Positions 54,071 through 62,906 are shown, counted from the first letter of the stretch. The stretch: DNA of 64,000 nt from Maricaulis sp034659015 (GCA_034659015.1 JAYEGL010000014.1:124001-188000); one strand, 5' to 3'. Numbers and translations are program-made. The notes: generated by a model not told the origin, from the sequence alone.

Positions 54071-54595
54071 ATGCGTCTCATCTCGCTCGCCGCCCTGTCC
54101 GCGGCCCTCATCTCCACGCCGGCCCTTGCCGGAGACCTGTCCGCCCCGGCCAAGGCCAAGATCGACCATCATGCCGAAATGCAGGCCGATATCGTCGATA
54201 CGGCCGTCGCGGCCGGCCAGTTCGAAACGCTGGTCGCCGCCGTCCAGGCTGCCGGTCTCGTGGACACGCTGAAGTCCGACGGCCCCTTCACCGTCTTCGC
54301 TCCCGTCGACGCGGCCTTCGCAGGCCTGCCCGAGGGCGAGCTGGAGCGTCTGCTCCAGCCGGAAAACCGGCAGGAACTGGCCGGCCTCCTGACCTATCAC
54401 GTCGTTCCCGGCGCGATCACGTCCGACCAGCTGACCGGCTCGATCCTGTCGGTTGAAACCGTGGAAGGCTCGACCGTGCTGATCGACGCCACCGACGGCG
54501 TGCACGTGGGCAATGCCCAGGTCATCCAGGCCGACATCGAGACGTCCAACGGCGTCATTCACGTCGTCGACCGGGTGATCATCCCGGCCGGCTAA
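54071..54595 (+). CDS. Secreted fasciclin (FAS1) domain protein
   Basis: A 174-residue exported protein. The signal peptide ends at about ALA-G (residue 21). One FAS1 domain (about 40-174) contains FTVFAPVDAAFAGLP, LTYHVVPG and NGVIHVVDRVI, the H1, YH and H2 motifs. FAS1 domains mediate adhesion. Divergence from eukaryotic members is normal for bacteria. Convergent with the RimB-RimK gene across a hairpin. Confidence 0.92.
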   Translation: MRLISLAALSAALISTPALAGDLSAPAKAKIDHHAEMQADIVDTAVAAGQFETLVAAVQAAGLVDTLKSDGPFTVFAPVDAAFAGLPEGELERLLQPENRQELAGLLTYHVVPGAITSDQLTGSILSVETVEGSTVLIDATDGVHVGNAQVIQADIETSNGVIHVVDRVIIPAG

Positions 54596-54603
54596 TGCGT
54601 GCT

Positions 54604-54633
54604 GCCGCTCTCCCGCACAGCCGGGAGGGCGGC
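54604..54633. terminator. Hairpin between convergent fasciclin and RimB-RimK genes
   Basis: GCCGCTCTCCCG and CGGGAGGGCGGC form a 12-base-pair stem (one G-U pair) with a six-base loop, nine bases after the fasciclin stop. There is no clear T run. A transcription terminator serving one or both genes is likely. Confidence 0.5.
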
Positions 54634-54640
54634 GCCCGCC

Positions 54641-56062
54641 CTATTCCGCCGTCTCCGCGGCGGGGCTCTTCCGGGTCCGGCGCTTGGAAATCTGGCGCGG
54701 CACGACCTGACGCGCATGTCCCTCGACATATTCCACGATCATGCCGGCGACATCCTTGCCGGAGGTCCGCTCCACGCCTTCCAGACCGGGCGATGAATTC
54801 ACCTCCAGCACTTTCGGCCCGCTCGCCGAGCGCAGCATGTCCACGCCGGCGATCGACAGGCCCAGCGCCTTGGCCGCCTGAACCGCCGCGGCGCGCTCGT
54901 CCCTGGTGATACGCACCCGCTTGGCCGAGCCGCCGCGGTGCAGGTTGGAGCGGAACTCGCCGCTTTCCGCCTGGCGCATCATCGAGGCGACCACCTTGCC
55001 GCCCACGACGAAGCAGCGGATGTCGGCGCCGTCGGCCTCCTTGACGAATTCCTGGACGATGAAGTTCGCATCCAGCCCGCGGAAGGCGTCGATCACGGAC
55101 TCCGCTGCCTTGCGCGTTTCCGCCAGCACCACGCCGCGCCCCTGGGTGGACTGCAGCAGTTTCACGACCAGCGGCGCACCGCGCACGTGGGAGATCAGGT
55201 TGGCGGTATCCTTCGGCGAATGGGCAAAGGCCGTAACCGGCATCTGGATCCCGGCCCGGGCCAGCACCTGGTGAGCGTAAAGCTTGTCACGCGACGCGCC
55301 GATCGCCTCGGCAGCGTTGAGGCAATAGGCGCCCATCATCGAGAACTGGCGCAGCACGGCCATGCCGTAGGAGGTCATCGAGGCGCCGATACGCGGGATG
55401 ACGGCGTCGTACTGGGGCAGCGGCTTGCCGTCGTAATAGACCTCCGGGCTGGCCGCATCGATCGCCAGGGTGCAGCGCGCCGTATTGATCATCTCGACCA
55501 CATGGCCGCGCGCCTCGGCGCTGTCCTTGATGCGCTGGGAGGAATAATTGTTCGGCTCGCGCGTCAGGATGGCGATGCGCAGCGGACGCTTCACCGGCCG
55601 CCGCTTGGGAAAGTCCCTGTAGAGATTGTAGTTCAGCTCGCCCTGGCAATAGGACAGCGTCGGGTTGACCATCATGTCCTCGCGGATTGCCTGCCGGCCC
55701 AGCAGCATGCGGTACATCATGGTTTCCCGGTTGGTCAGCGTCAGCTCGACTGGCCATTCGCGCTCGCCGATCCGGACCGGCGTCTCGATCACCCAGCGCA
55801 GCTCCCGCTCGCCGTTCGACGAGGTCACCTCGCGCCGGTCGACGGCGGGGGCGGAACACACGACCTCGATCTCCGGCTTGTCCGGGATGGGGTGAAGGAT
55901 GAAGCGGACCTGCGGGTTCTCGAGCGGACCGAAGGGTTCCACCGAGACCGCATGCAGCGCCGACGTCCGCGCCCCGGTATCGACCTTCACCTTGACGGCC
56001 GGAATGTTGAGTTTGGGAAAGGCGGCCCATTCCTCCCAGCCGAGCATGAAGGCGTCATCCAT
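54641..56062 (-). CDS. rimK: RimB-RimK fusion: retropepsin-like plus ATP-grasp glutamate ligase
   Basis: A 473-residue two-domain protein. Residues 1-155 are a RimB/ATP-dependent zinc-protease-like domain with the aspartic protease motif DTGA at 28-31. Residues 160-450 are a RimK ATP-grasp (LRIAILTREPNNYSSQRI, PRIGASMTSYGMAVLRQF, KLLQSTQGRGVVLAE and VLEVNSSPGLEGVE). RimK adds glutamates to ribosomal protein S6 and RimB is reported to act against RimK modification, so both activities may sit in one chain. A basic tail ends the protein. Confidence 0.88.
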   Translation of the reverse strand: MDDAFMLGWEEWAAFPKLNIPAVKVKVDTGARTSALHAVSVEPFGPLENPQVRFILHPIPDKPEIEVVCSAPAVDRREVTSSNGERELRWVIETPVRIGEREWPVELTLTNRETMMYRMLLGRQAIREDMMVNPTLSYCQGELNYNLYRDFPKRRPVKRPLRIAILTREPNNYSSQRIKDSAEARGHVVEMINTARCTLAIDAASPEVYYDGKPLPQYDAVIPRIGASMTSYGMAVLRQFSMMGAYCLNAAEAIGASRDKLYAHQVLARAGIQMPVTAFAHSPKDTANLISHVRGAPLVVKLLQSTQGRGVVLAETRKAAESVIDAFRGLDANFIVQEFVKEADGADIRCFVVGGKVVASMMRQAESGEFRSNLHRGGSAKRVRITRDERAAAVQAAKALGLSIAGVDMLRSASGPKVLEVNSSPGLEGVERTSGKDVAGMIVEYVEGHARQVVPRQISKRRTRKSPAAETAE

Positions 56063-56187
56063 TCGGAAGTCTCCGTAGCGGTTAGCAACCCGTTATAGCA
56101 CAACGGGATATCCGCGCGGGGGGTGACCGCGCAAGCCTGAAGGACGCAAGCCCCGTCCTTGTGATCCCGGCCGCCCGGGCGACCGCG

Positions 56188-56805
56188 TCAGTCGCCCACC
56201 CAGAAGGAGAAGGGCACGCCGGACAGGGTGGCCCCGCCGATTGTGACATCCGCCGTGAACAGGCGCTCCGCACTCATCGCACCGGACGTCCAGGCTGCAT
56301 AGGCTTCGGCATTGTATGCGCCCTCGATCCGCACCGCACCCACATCGGGATGGCTGGCGGTGACGGAAATGCCCTGCGGCGAGACGGCCCACCGCTCGAT
56401 CCGCGGCGACACGGTCTCGTAAAAGGTTTCCCCGCGATCATTGGTGCCGGCAGGCCGGTCCATGTCGGACAGTACGATCATCAGGCTCTCCTCGAACCCG
56501 TCATGAGCCGGTTCGGCCTGTACGGCATCCAGGCGGAAGCCGTTGTACACGATATCGTCCGACGGCAGGAAATAGCCCGGAAGAGCGCCGGCCACCGTGT
56601 GCCCCCGGGCCATCTCCCCGGCCTCGGTGCCGGTTTCCGGCGGCGCTAAGGGGTCCTCGGGAATGGTGTCGGCGACCGGAGCCGGATCGGGCTCGACAGC
56701 CTCCAGCAGGTCCTCGACGGACCCGGCATCCGTGCGCGTCAGCCATATTCCGGCACCCAGCGCGACAAGCGCGCCCAGGCTGATCCAGTTCAGTACCGCT
56801 TTCAT
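56188..56805 (-). CDS. Membrane-anchored periplasmic protein, unknown
   Basis: A 205-residue protein with one N-terminal helix (about 5-23), an acidic/proline linker (about 30-65) and a beta-rich C-terminal domain. ATG at 56805 follows GGGGGCAGG. No family recognised. It lies 69 bases downstream of the ArsR-methyltransferase gene on the same strand. Confidence 0.65.
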   Translation of the reverse strand: MKAVLNWISLGALVALGAGIWLTRTDAGSVEDLLEAVEPDPAPVADTIPEDPLAPPETGTEAGEMARGHTVAGALPGYFLPSDDIVYNGFRLDAVQAEPAHDGFEESLMIVLSDMDRPAGTNDRGETFYETVSPRIERWAVSPQGISVTASHPDVGAVRIEGAYNAEAYAAWTSGAMSAERLFTADVTIGGATLSGVPFSFWVGD

Positions 56806-56874
56806 GCCTGCCCCCTTGCAGCCGGCGGGCAGTCTACAGGTCCGCCGGGGCTGCGAACAGGGCAAAGCGGCCGG

Positions 56875-57813
56875 TCAGCGCTGGCGGGCAACCCAGATTT
56901 TCATGGTGAGCTGGCCGGACGGCTCTTCCGGATGCAACGCGGCCTGCTCGATCAGTTCCAGGCCGGCCTGCTCGATCCAGCCTTCCATCTCCTCGTCGGA
57001 GAACCCCAGACGCCGGTGATAGTGATCCTCGCGCAGCGTCTCCAGCTGGTGCGGTTCGAAATCGACGATCAGCAGGTTGCCGCCCGGCTTGAGCACCCGC
57101 GCACATTCGTCGACCGCCAGCGCCGGATCTTCCAGATAATGCAGAACCTGGTGGACCGTTACGAGATCGGCCACCCCGTTCTCGAAGGGCAGCGCGCCGA
57201 CATCCGCATGACGGACCGAACAATGACGCAGCCCCGCCTTTTCCAGGTTGAGCCGGGCGACATTGAGCATGGAATGGTTGATATCGACGCCGATGCCGCG
57301 GTCGACCCGGTCGGAGAAGAGTTCGAGGATCCGGCCCGTGCCCACGCCGACATCGATCATCAGGCCGAAGGGTCCCTCGCCGGCGAGCTTGCGCATCGCC
57401 GCCTCGACCTCGTGATCGGCGAGATGGAAGGACCGGATACGGTCCCAGTCCCCGGCCACGCTTTCAAAATAGGTCTGGGCGGCCTGGGCTCGCGCCAGCT
57501 TGATCGACTCCAGCCGCGAGAAGTCCCGGTTCATCACCGGGTCGTCCTCGGGCAGGAGGTCGTGCGCCATCTGGGCCAGACGGCGGCCCCCGCCCGCATC
57601 GGTCAGCCGGTAGAAGACATAGGCGCCCTCGGGCAGACGCTCGGCTAGGCCCGCATCGGTCAGCAGCTTGAGATGGCGCGACACGCGCGGCTGGCTCTGA
57701 CCGAGGATCTGGACCAGTTCGGACACGGTCAGCTCGCCCCGCGACAACAGCGCAACAATGCGCAGCCGCGTGGGCTCCGCCAGGGCCTTGAGCTGTGAAA
57801 CCAGAGAATCCAT
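56875..57813 (-). CDS. ArsR-type HTH fused to SAM-dependent methyltransferase
   Basis: A 312-residue protein. Residues 1-90 form an ArsR winged helix (LAEPTRLRIVALLSRGELTV and ILGQSQPRVSRHLKLL). Residues about 120-270 form a class I methyltransferase with motif I MIDVGVGTGRILELF and IGVDINHSMLNVARLNL. This fusion is widespread in alphaproteobacteria, often near metF or metH and linked to S-adenosylmethionine homeostasis; no such neighbour is present here. Divergent from the DadA-like gene, 97 bases apart. Confidence 0.88.
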   Translation of the reverse strand: MDSLVSQLKALAEPTRLRIVALLSRGELTVSELVQILGQSQPRVSRHLKLLTDAGLAERLPEGAYVFYRLTDAGGGRRLAQMAHDLLPEDDPVMNRDFSRLESIKLARAQAAQTYFESVAGDWDRIRSFHLADHEVEAAMRKLAGEGPFGLMIDVGVGTGRILELFSDRVDRGIGVDINHSMLNVARLNLEKAGLRHCSVRHADVGALPFENGVADLVTVHQVLHYLEDPALAVDECARVLKPGGNLLIVDFEPHQLETLREDHYHRRLGFSDEEMEGWIEQAGLELIEQAALHPEEPSGQLTMKIWVARQR

Positions 57814-57910
57814 GAAATCCGAGTCGAAAAATGCGAATGCCCCCTTGCTTTTATCTGCATCCCCACGAAGTTCAAACGGCCCCGTGTAGGTGGGCCATGC
57901 GGAGAGCGCG

Positions 57911-59179
57911 TTGACGAGCAAGGACATCCTCATTGTCGGAGCCGGCCTGGCCGGCGTCAGCGCGGCCTGGGCGCTGCGCCAGCGCGGCCATTCGGTGACC
58001 GTGCTCGACGCCCACGACCAGGCGGCCTGCGGCACGAGTTTCGCCAATGCCGGCGCGCTGACGCCGTCAGAGCCCGAACCCTGGAATGCGCCGGGCGTCC
58101 ACTGGCAGCTGCTCAGATCCCTGCCCGACCCGCATTCGGCCATGAAGCTGCGCCTGAAGCCCTTGCCGGGGCTGATCCCCTGGGGGCTGCGCTTCCTGGC
58201 GAACTCCACGCGCAAGCGCTACGAGGCCGCCTGCCACGCCAATTTCGCCCTGGCCCGGCATTCGCTGGCCTGCACCCGCACCATCCGCGAAAGCCAGGAC
58301 ATTGCCTATGACGGCCGCGAGCGCGGCACGCTGAAAGTCTGCGGTGCGCGCGCGCCTATGGAAGAGCGCATGCGCATGGGCGAATTGCTGAAATCCGAGG
58401 GCCTGCGCCTGGACGTGCTCGACCGCGAGCAGACCGTGGAAAAGGAACCGCTTCTGGCCCCGGTCAAAGACCGGATTGCCGGTTCGATCTTCTATCCGGA
58501 CGACGAGTCGGGCGATGCCTGCGCCTTCACGCGCGGCGTCGCCGCCGCGGCCGAGCGCGCCGGCGTACGCTTCGAATGGAACTCCCCGGTGACCGAACTC
58601 GTCGACCGCGGCGGACGCATCGTCGGCTTGCGCACGACGCGCGAGGAGATCGAGGTGGAACATGTGGTGCTGGCCACCGGCCACATGACCTGGCGTCTGC
58701 TGCAACCGCACGGGCTTCACCTGCCTGTGCGCCCCGTGAAGGGCTATTCGCTGACCCTGGACATGTCCGGGCTCGACACCCGGCCCGGCCTGCCCGTCGT
58801 CGACGAAAGCCGGCACACGATCGCCACACCCATGGGCGAGCGGCTGCGCATTGCCGGCACGGCCGAGTTCGCCGGGCTCGACCCGACGCTGCGCGAGGAA
58901 CGCGTCGACAATCTGCGCCAGCTCCTCAAGGACCTCTATCCGGATATCGCGGAGACGCTGCTGGCCGGCGAACAGACGGCCTGGACCGGCTTCCGGCCGA
59001 TGTCCGCCGACGGCCGGGCCTTCATCGGGGAGACCCGCGCCCGGGGTCTCTGGCTGATCACCGGCCACGGCCATCTCGGCTGGACCCAGGCGATGGGCTC
59101 GGGCGATCTCCTGGCCGCCCTGATGAGCGGGGAAACCCCGCCCGTGCCGGCCGAGCCGTTTTCGGCGCGGCGGTTCTGA
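57911..59179 (+). CDS. D-amino acid dehydrogenase (DadA)-like FAD oxidoreductase
   Basis: A 422-residue flavoprotein of the DAO family. The FAD-binding ILIVGAGLAGVSAAWALRQ is near the N-terminus, followed by ACGTSFANAGALTPSEP, RPVKGYSLTLDM and the C-terminal GFRPMSADGRAFIGETRARG and GHGHLGWTQAMGSG. These match DadA-type enzymes, which oxidise D-amino acids to feed the respiratory chain. TTG at 57911 has GGAGAG just upstream; GTG at 57890 would add seven residues. Substrate not certain. Confidence 0.83.
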   Translation: MTSKDILIVGAGLAGVSAAWALRQRGHSVTVLDAHDQAACGTSFANAGALTPSEPEPWNAPGVHWQLLRSLPDPHSAMKLRLKPLPGLIPWGLRFLANSTRKRYEAACHANFALARHSLACTRTIRESQDIAYDGRERGTLKVCGARAPMEERMRMGELLKSEGLRLDVLDREQTVEKEPLLAPVKDRIAGSIFYPDDESGDACAFTRGVAAAAERAGVRFEWNSPVTELVDRGGRIVGLRTTREEIEVEHVVLATGHMTWRLLQPHGLHLPVRPVKGYSLTLDMSGLDTRPGLPVVDESRHTIATPMGERLRIAGTAEFAGLDPTLREERVDNLRQLLKDLYPDIAETLLAGEQTAWTGFRPMSADGRAFIGETRARGLWLITGHGHLGWTQAMGSGDLLAALMSGETPPVPAEPFSARRF

Positions 59180-59183
59180 GCCC

Positions 59184-59237
59184 AAAAGGGGACAGGTGGA
59201 ATTAACGCGCCGCGTTAATTCCACCTGTCCCCTTTTT
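59184..59237. repeat. GGGGACAGGT palindrome, perfect copy
   Basis: AAAAGGGGACAGGTGGAATT continuing to AACGCG, then one base, then the exact inverse. It lies between the convergent DadA-like and MarR genes and has A and T runs at its ends, fitting a two-way terminator. Same family as 46853-46910. Confidence 0.82.
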
Positions 59238-59246
59238 GCGCCGCCG

Positions 59247-59744
59247 CTAGATTTTGGCGATCCGCTCGGCGAAGCCCTCGCGGTCCAGCGCCGCGTCCAT
59301 CGCACAGGCGAGCTGGAACATGTCGGCGCCGATCTCCTCGAACAGGCCGGCATAGACCGCATTCGCCCGTTCCATGAACGCGGCGATCCGCCCCGCCTGC
59401 TCTTCGCCCCGGGCGGTCAGCCTGAGCGGTTTGCGGCGCGCATCCCCGTCATCCTGACCGCGCTCGACCAGGCCCAGCCCGTCGAGGAGGCGGACGGTCT
59501 TGATCACTCCCGCATGCGTGACGCCGAGCCGCTGGGCGAGTTCGGTGACGGTCCGGCTGTCGCGCGACAGCAGCATGATCATGGAGAAGGTGCGCACCGG
59601 CGCCTCGATCCCCGCCTCGCGGGCAATCTCAGCCCCCTCCTCCACCAGCCGGTCGACGATCTGGCCGAGCAGGAGACCGACGAATCCGGGCGCCATCTCG
59701 CCATGAATCAGCGGATCCAGCTTGGAATTTCCGGTGTCTGCCAT
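59247..59744 (-). CDS. MarR family transcriptional regulator
   Basis: A 165-residue winged-helix protein. The recognition segment is VTELAQRLGVTHAGVIKTVR and the wing QDDGDARRKPLRLTARG. ATG 59744 follows AGAGGCAAACAGGC. It is divergent from the S41-like gene, with a GTTAC-repeat dyad between them (59772-59795). Confidence 0.9.
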   Translation of the reverse strand: MADTGNSKLDPLIHGEMAPGFVGLLLGQIVDRLVEEGAEIAREAGIEAPVRTFSMIMLLSRDSRTVTELAQRLGVTHAGVIKTVRLLDGLGLVERGQDDGDARRKPLRLTARGEEQAGRIAAFMERANAVYAGLFEEIGADMFQLACAMDAALDREGFAERIAKI

Positions 59745-59771
59745 GCCTGTTTGCCTCTGCGCAGATAATAC

Positions 59772-59795
59772 GTTACCAGTTACGTTACTGGTTAC
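59772..59795. promoter_or_regulatory. MarR operator: four GTTAC repeats in a dyad
   Basis: GTTAC occurs at 59772, 59779, 59784 and 59791, spaced 7, 5 and 7 bases. ACCAG-N8-CTGGT gives an inverted repeat centred on them. It lies between the divergent MarR and S41-like genes, about 26 bases before the latter's start. Confidence 0.6.
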
Positions 59796-59820
59796 ATACA
59801 AATACAGCACGGTTGATCCC

Positions 59821-61152
59821 ATGATGAAAGCCCCCTGGCTGCTTGCAGCCTGCCTCGCTTCGACCCTCACCGCTGCCGCATGCGCGACCGAGGACGCGTT
59901 CACTGCCGACGCAGTGGCTCAGGATGTTGCCGAATGGGAGGACTGGCTCTTTTCCACCCATCCGGACCCGGCCTTCTCCATGGACGTCGACGCGGTCCAC
60001 GCCCGTTTCGACGCCATCGCGCAGAACCTCGAGGGCGACTACACCCGGCGCGAGGCCTGGCTCGCCCTCGCGCCGCTCAACCCGATGTTCGGCGACGGTC
60101 ACATCACCCTGCGCCTGCCGCGAGAGGACTACGACGCCCATCTCGAGGCGGGCGGCGCAGACTTCACCCTGCCGGTCCGGGTCCGCGATGACGGGCTGGT
60201 CGTGGCCGGGACCGTGGCCGCCGGCAGCCGGCTGCAGCCCGGCGAGACCCTCCTCGCCATCAACGGGCTCGATCCGCGCGACCTTGTCGCGCGTGCCCTG
60301 GCCCGGACCAATGGCGACACGATCGGCCTGCGCACCCATCTCGTGGAGACCCGGTTCCCGCAATATCTCTGGGCGCTGACCGGCGGCGCCGACGCCTGGA
60401 CCGTGACCGTGCAGGCCCCGGACGGGCGCACGCGCCAGGTCGAGCTCGACCCGGCCGTCGACCGGCCCCGCGCCGAAACCGAGAACTGGTCGCTGGACTT
60501 CCGGGGCGAGGATGCCGCCGTACTCACGCTGAACACCTTCATTCCGCCGCTGGAAGACCCGTTCAAGGCCTTCATCGACCAGGCCTTCGCCGAGTTCGCC
60601 GCACGCGGCACGGAGATCCTGGTGATCGATATCAGCGAGAACGGCGGCGGCGCCCACATGCTGTCCGACCACCTGCTCGCCTATCTGACCGACCAGCGTC
60701 ACACGCCGCTCTCGGCTGTCACGGCGCGGGTCGTCGAGGCGAACCAGGCGCTGATCCCTGACGCCGAGATCGGCGACGTGGTCTCCATGCCCTACGCGCA
60801 ATGGGTCGAACCGCCGGCCGATCTGCCCAACCGCTATCACGGCCGCACCGCCTTCCTCGTCGGCGCGGGCACCTATTCCCAGGCCATCGTGCTGGCCGCC
60901 ACGGTGCAGGATTTCGATATCGCCCCGGTGGCCGGCCCGGGCACGGAAGGCCGCGCCAATTCGACCGGGCAGGTTCAGCTGCACCGGCTGGCGAATACCG
61001 GCCTGGAAGCGGCGGCGCCGATCTACATCTTCATCCGCGCCTCCGGCGACCGCTCCAGCGCGCCCGTCGTGCCGGACATTCCGCTCCGGGGATCGCGCGA
61101 AGAGCAGATCGAGGCGCTGATCGATCACATGGAACGGACCCGGTCCGACTGA
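59821..61152 (+). CDS. S41-like serine peptidase, exported
   Basis: A 443-residue protein with signal peptide or weak lipobox (AAAC, Cys21). A PDZ-like centre (about 120-150; VRDDGLVVAGTVAAGSRLQPGE) precedes the peptidase domain with VIDISENGGG and VGAGTYSQAIVLA, which carries the presumed catalytic Ser. Related to C-terminal processing peptidase-like/TSP proteins. The catalytic dyad is not confirmed by eye. Divergent from MarR, the likely target. Confidence 0.82.
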   Translation: MMKAPWLLAACLASTLTAAACATEDAFTADAVAQDVAEWEDWLFSTHPDPAFSMDVDAVHARFDAIAQNLEGDYTRREAWLALAPLNPMFGDGHITLRLPREDYDAHLEAGGADFTLPVRVRDDGLVVAGTVAAGSRLQPGETLLAINGLDPRDLVARALARTNGDTIGLRTHLVETRFPQYLWALTGGADAWTVTVQAPDGRTRQVELDPAVDRPRAETENWSLDFRGEDAAVLTLNTFIPPLEDPFKAFIDQAFAEFAARGTEILVIDISENGGGAHMLSDHLLAYLTDQRHTPLSAVTARVVEANQALIPDAEIGDVVSMPYAQWVEPPADLPNRYHGRTAFLVGAGTYSQAIVLAATVQDFDIAPVAGPGTEGRANSTGQVQLHRLANTGLEAAAPIYIFIRASGDRSSAPVVPDIPLRGSREEQIEALIDHMERTRSD

Positions 61153-61172
61153 CCGGACCCGTTGGCCCGGGG

Positions 61173-61931
61173 TCAGGGCGTCAGCCATACCGGCAGATGT
61201 CCGCCCGCCGCGGCGGCGCCCAGCACGATGCCCAGCACATTGTTTGTCGCGTGCGCGACAATCGCCGGCCAGACCGACCCGGTGCGCCAGTAGAGCCAGC
61301 ACAGCACCAACGCCATCAACGTCGCCGATATGGCCTGCGGCGGCAGGATATGGGCGATACCGAACAGGACAGAGCTGATCAGCGCGGCGAGCCAGATCCG
61401 GTGGTGTCCCGTCATCCAGCGGAACAGGAAGCCGCGGAAGAAGACTTCTTCGGCGAAGGGCGTGACAGCGATGGTCAGGGCGAGAAAACCGATACTGGCC
61501 AGACGGCCATTGCCGGCATCGAACGCAAAGGGCGGCTGCGCCAAGGCGAGCCATTCCGGCACGGCGGTCACGATCAGCTTGGCCAGCCCCAGGCGCAGCG
61601 CGAAACCGCCAAGGCCCAGAATGACGGCCAGGACGAGCCAGCGTCTCCGCACACCGGTCAGCCCCACCCGTTTCAGCGGCATCCGGCCGGCGCCGAGGCC
61701 GATCAGCCAGAGCATGGACAGCAGCGACAGCGCCTTGATCGCCTGCCCGGCCAGCAGGACCTGCGGCGGCAGGCGCGGCCCGTCGCCCAGATAGGCCTCC
61801 ATCCCCACCGTCTGGCGCACGATTTCCATGTGCGCCCAGCTGAGCACGGTATAAAGCGTCATCGCTGCGGCAAGCACCGCTGCGCCGTGCCAGAATCGCC
61901 ACGAACTTTGAAAGCTGGATGTTGTCTGCAT
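61173..61931 (-). CDS. CPBP family intramembrane metalloprotease
   Basis: A 252-residue multi-pass protein with the CPBP/Rce1-like motifs EEVFFRGFLF (Glu-Glu and Arg), FGIAHILP (His) and HATNN. Members process or protect small peptides or CAAX proteins; the substrate is unknown. ATG 61931. It converges with the S41-like gene, 20 bases apart. Confidence 0.9.
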   Translation of the reverse strand: MQTTSSFQSSWRFWHGAAVLAAAMTLYTVLSWAHMEIVRQTVGMEAYLGDGPRLPPQVLLAGQAIKALSLLSMLWLIGLGAGRMPLKRVGLTGVRRRWLVLAVILGLGGFALRLGLAKLIVTAVPEWLALAQPPFAFDAGNGRLASIGFLALTIAVTPFAEEVFFRGFLFRWMTGHHRIWLAALISSVLFGIAHILPPQAISATLMALVLCWLYWRTGSVWPAIVAHATNNVLGIVLGAAAAGGHLPVWLTP

Positions 61932-62047
61932 GGGCCTGCCCCCTCTTGATGGAGGGCAGAGGCTGGCCGGACGGGGCCGGACAGACCATCGACAGATGTT
62001 GGCGATGTGTCAGTCGGCAGATGTCGAGGCGAGGCGGCGACGCCGCA

Positions 62048-62198
62048 CCATCCTTCCCCTTGATGGGGAAGGTGGGCCGAGGCGAAGCCTCGGGTCGGAA
62101 GGAGTGTTGCCCGGTGCTTGTAAATTCAAACACCTCGCCCCCACCCACTCCACCGCAGCAAAGCTGCGGTCCCCCTCGCCCATCAAGGGCGAGGATGG
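62048..62198. repeat. Inverted-end repeat element, copy 2
   Basis: Begins CCATCCTTCCCCTTGATGGG and ends with CATCAAGGGCGAGGATGG, with an AGGCGAAGCCT palindrome and an ACACCTCGCCCCCACCCACT block. It is the reverse orientation of the element at 31011-31218. It occupies most of the 289-base gap between the CPBP and LuxR genes; I see nothing else there. Confidence 0.75.
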
Positions 62199-62220
62199 AG
62201 CACATTCCGGCCGCCCCAGA

Positions 62221-62904
62221 TCAGTCTTCGGAGGTCAGTCCCAGCTTTTCCGCGATCGGTACGGCCTGGGTGCGCCGGGAAATCCCCAGCTTGGCATAGA
62301 GATCGGAATTATAGGTGCGCACCGTGGACGGCGAGAGATTGAGTTCGCGCGCGATTTCCTTGTCGGTGAGCCCCCGGCCGATCAGGCGCAGCAGATCGCG
62401 CTCGCGGCGGGTCAGGCCGTAATCCTCGTCCGCCCCGTCCCGGTGCTCCGTCCGGCTCTGCCGTTCGATCGACAGGACCGCCCGGCTGCGCGGCGCATAA
62501 CGCACGGTCACGGCCCGTCCGGGAACGATCTGCTCGGCCTGCTCCGGTGCGATCCGGAACCGGTCCCCGCCGACCCGGAGCTCGTGCCGAAGCGGTGCAA
62601 GGAGGCCGATGCCCCGCCGGACGACAGGCACGGCTTCACCGGTCACACGGGCAACCTCTTCAGAGCGCAAGTCGGCCCCCGCCTTCAGCCAGCGCGCCGG
62701 CGCCCGCCCCAGCAGCCAGATCCAGAATACCGTTACCGGCAGGACCAGCACGGCGGGACTGCTCAGGAAGCGATCGGGCGAAACGGCAAACGCGATCGCC
62801 GCCAGCACCGTCAGCGGCACGACGGCCAGAACGAGCACACATGCGGCAAGGGCCTGGCGAAACCGCCAGGCCCTCAACACGCGACGCTCGCCGGGCGCGA
62901 TCAC
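62221..62904 (-). CDS. Membrane-anchored LuxR-type HTH regulator
   Basis: A 227-residue protein with two N-terminal membrane helices (about 20-65), a linker domain, and a C-terminal GerE/LuxR helix-turn-helix (LTRRERDLLRLIGRGLTDKE then LNLSPSTVRTYNSDLYAKLG). There is no receiver domain. The GTG start is two bases after the ettA stop (TAG-GC-GTG), so it is in the same transcript. Its signal is unknown. Confidence 0.82.
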   Translation of the reverse strand: MIAPGERRVLRAWRFRQALAACVLVLAVVPLTVLAAIAFAVSPDRFLSSPAVLVLPVTVFWIWLLGRAPARWLKAGADLRSEEVARVTGEAVPVVRRGIGLLAPLRHELRVGGDRFRIAPEQAEQIVPGRAVTVRYAPRSRAVLSIERQSRTEHRDGADEDYGLTRRERDLLRLIGRGLTDKEIARELNLSPSTVRTYNSDLYAKLGISRRTQAVPIAEKLGLTSED

Positions 62905-62906
62905 GC

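Noticed and set aside
59785..62205. An 806-codon minus-strand frame covering the S41-like gene and the CPBP region.
   Set aside because: It crosses two better-supported genes and a repeat element and has no domain-like sequence.
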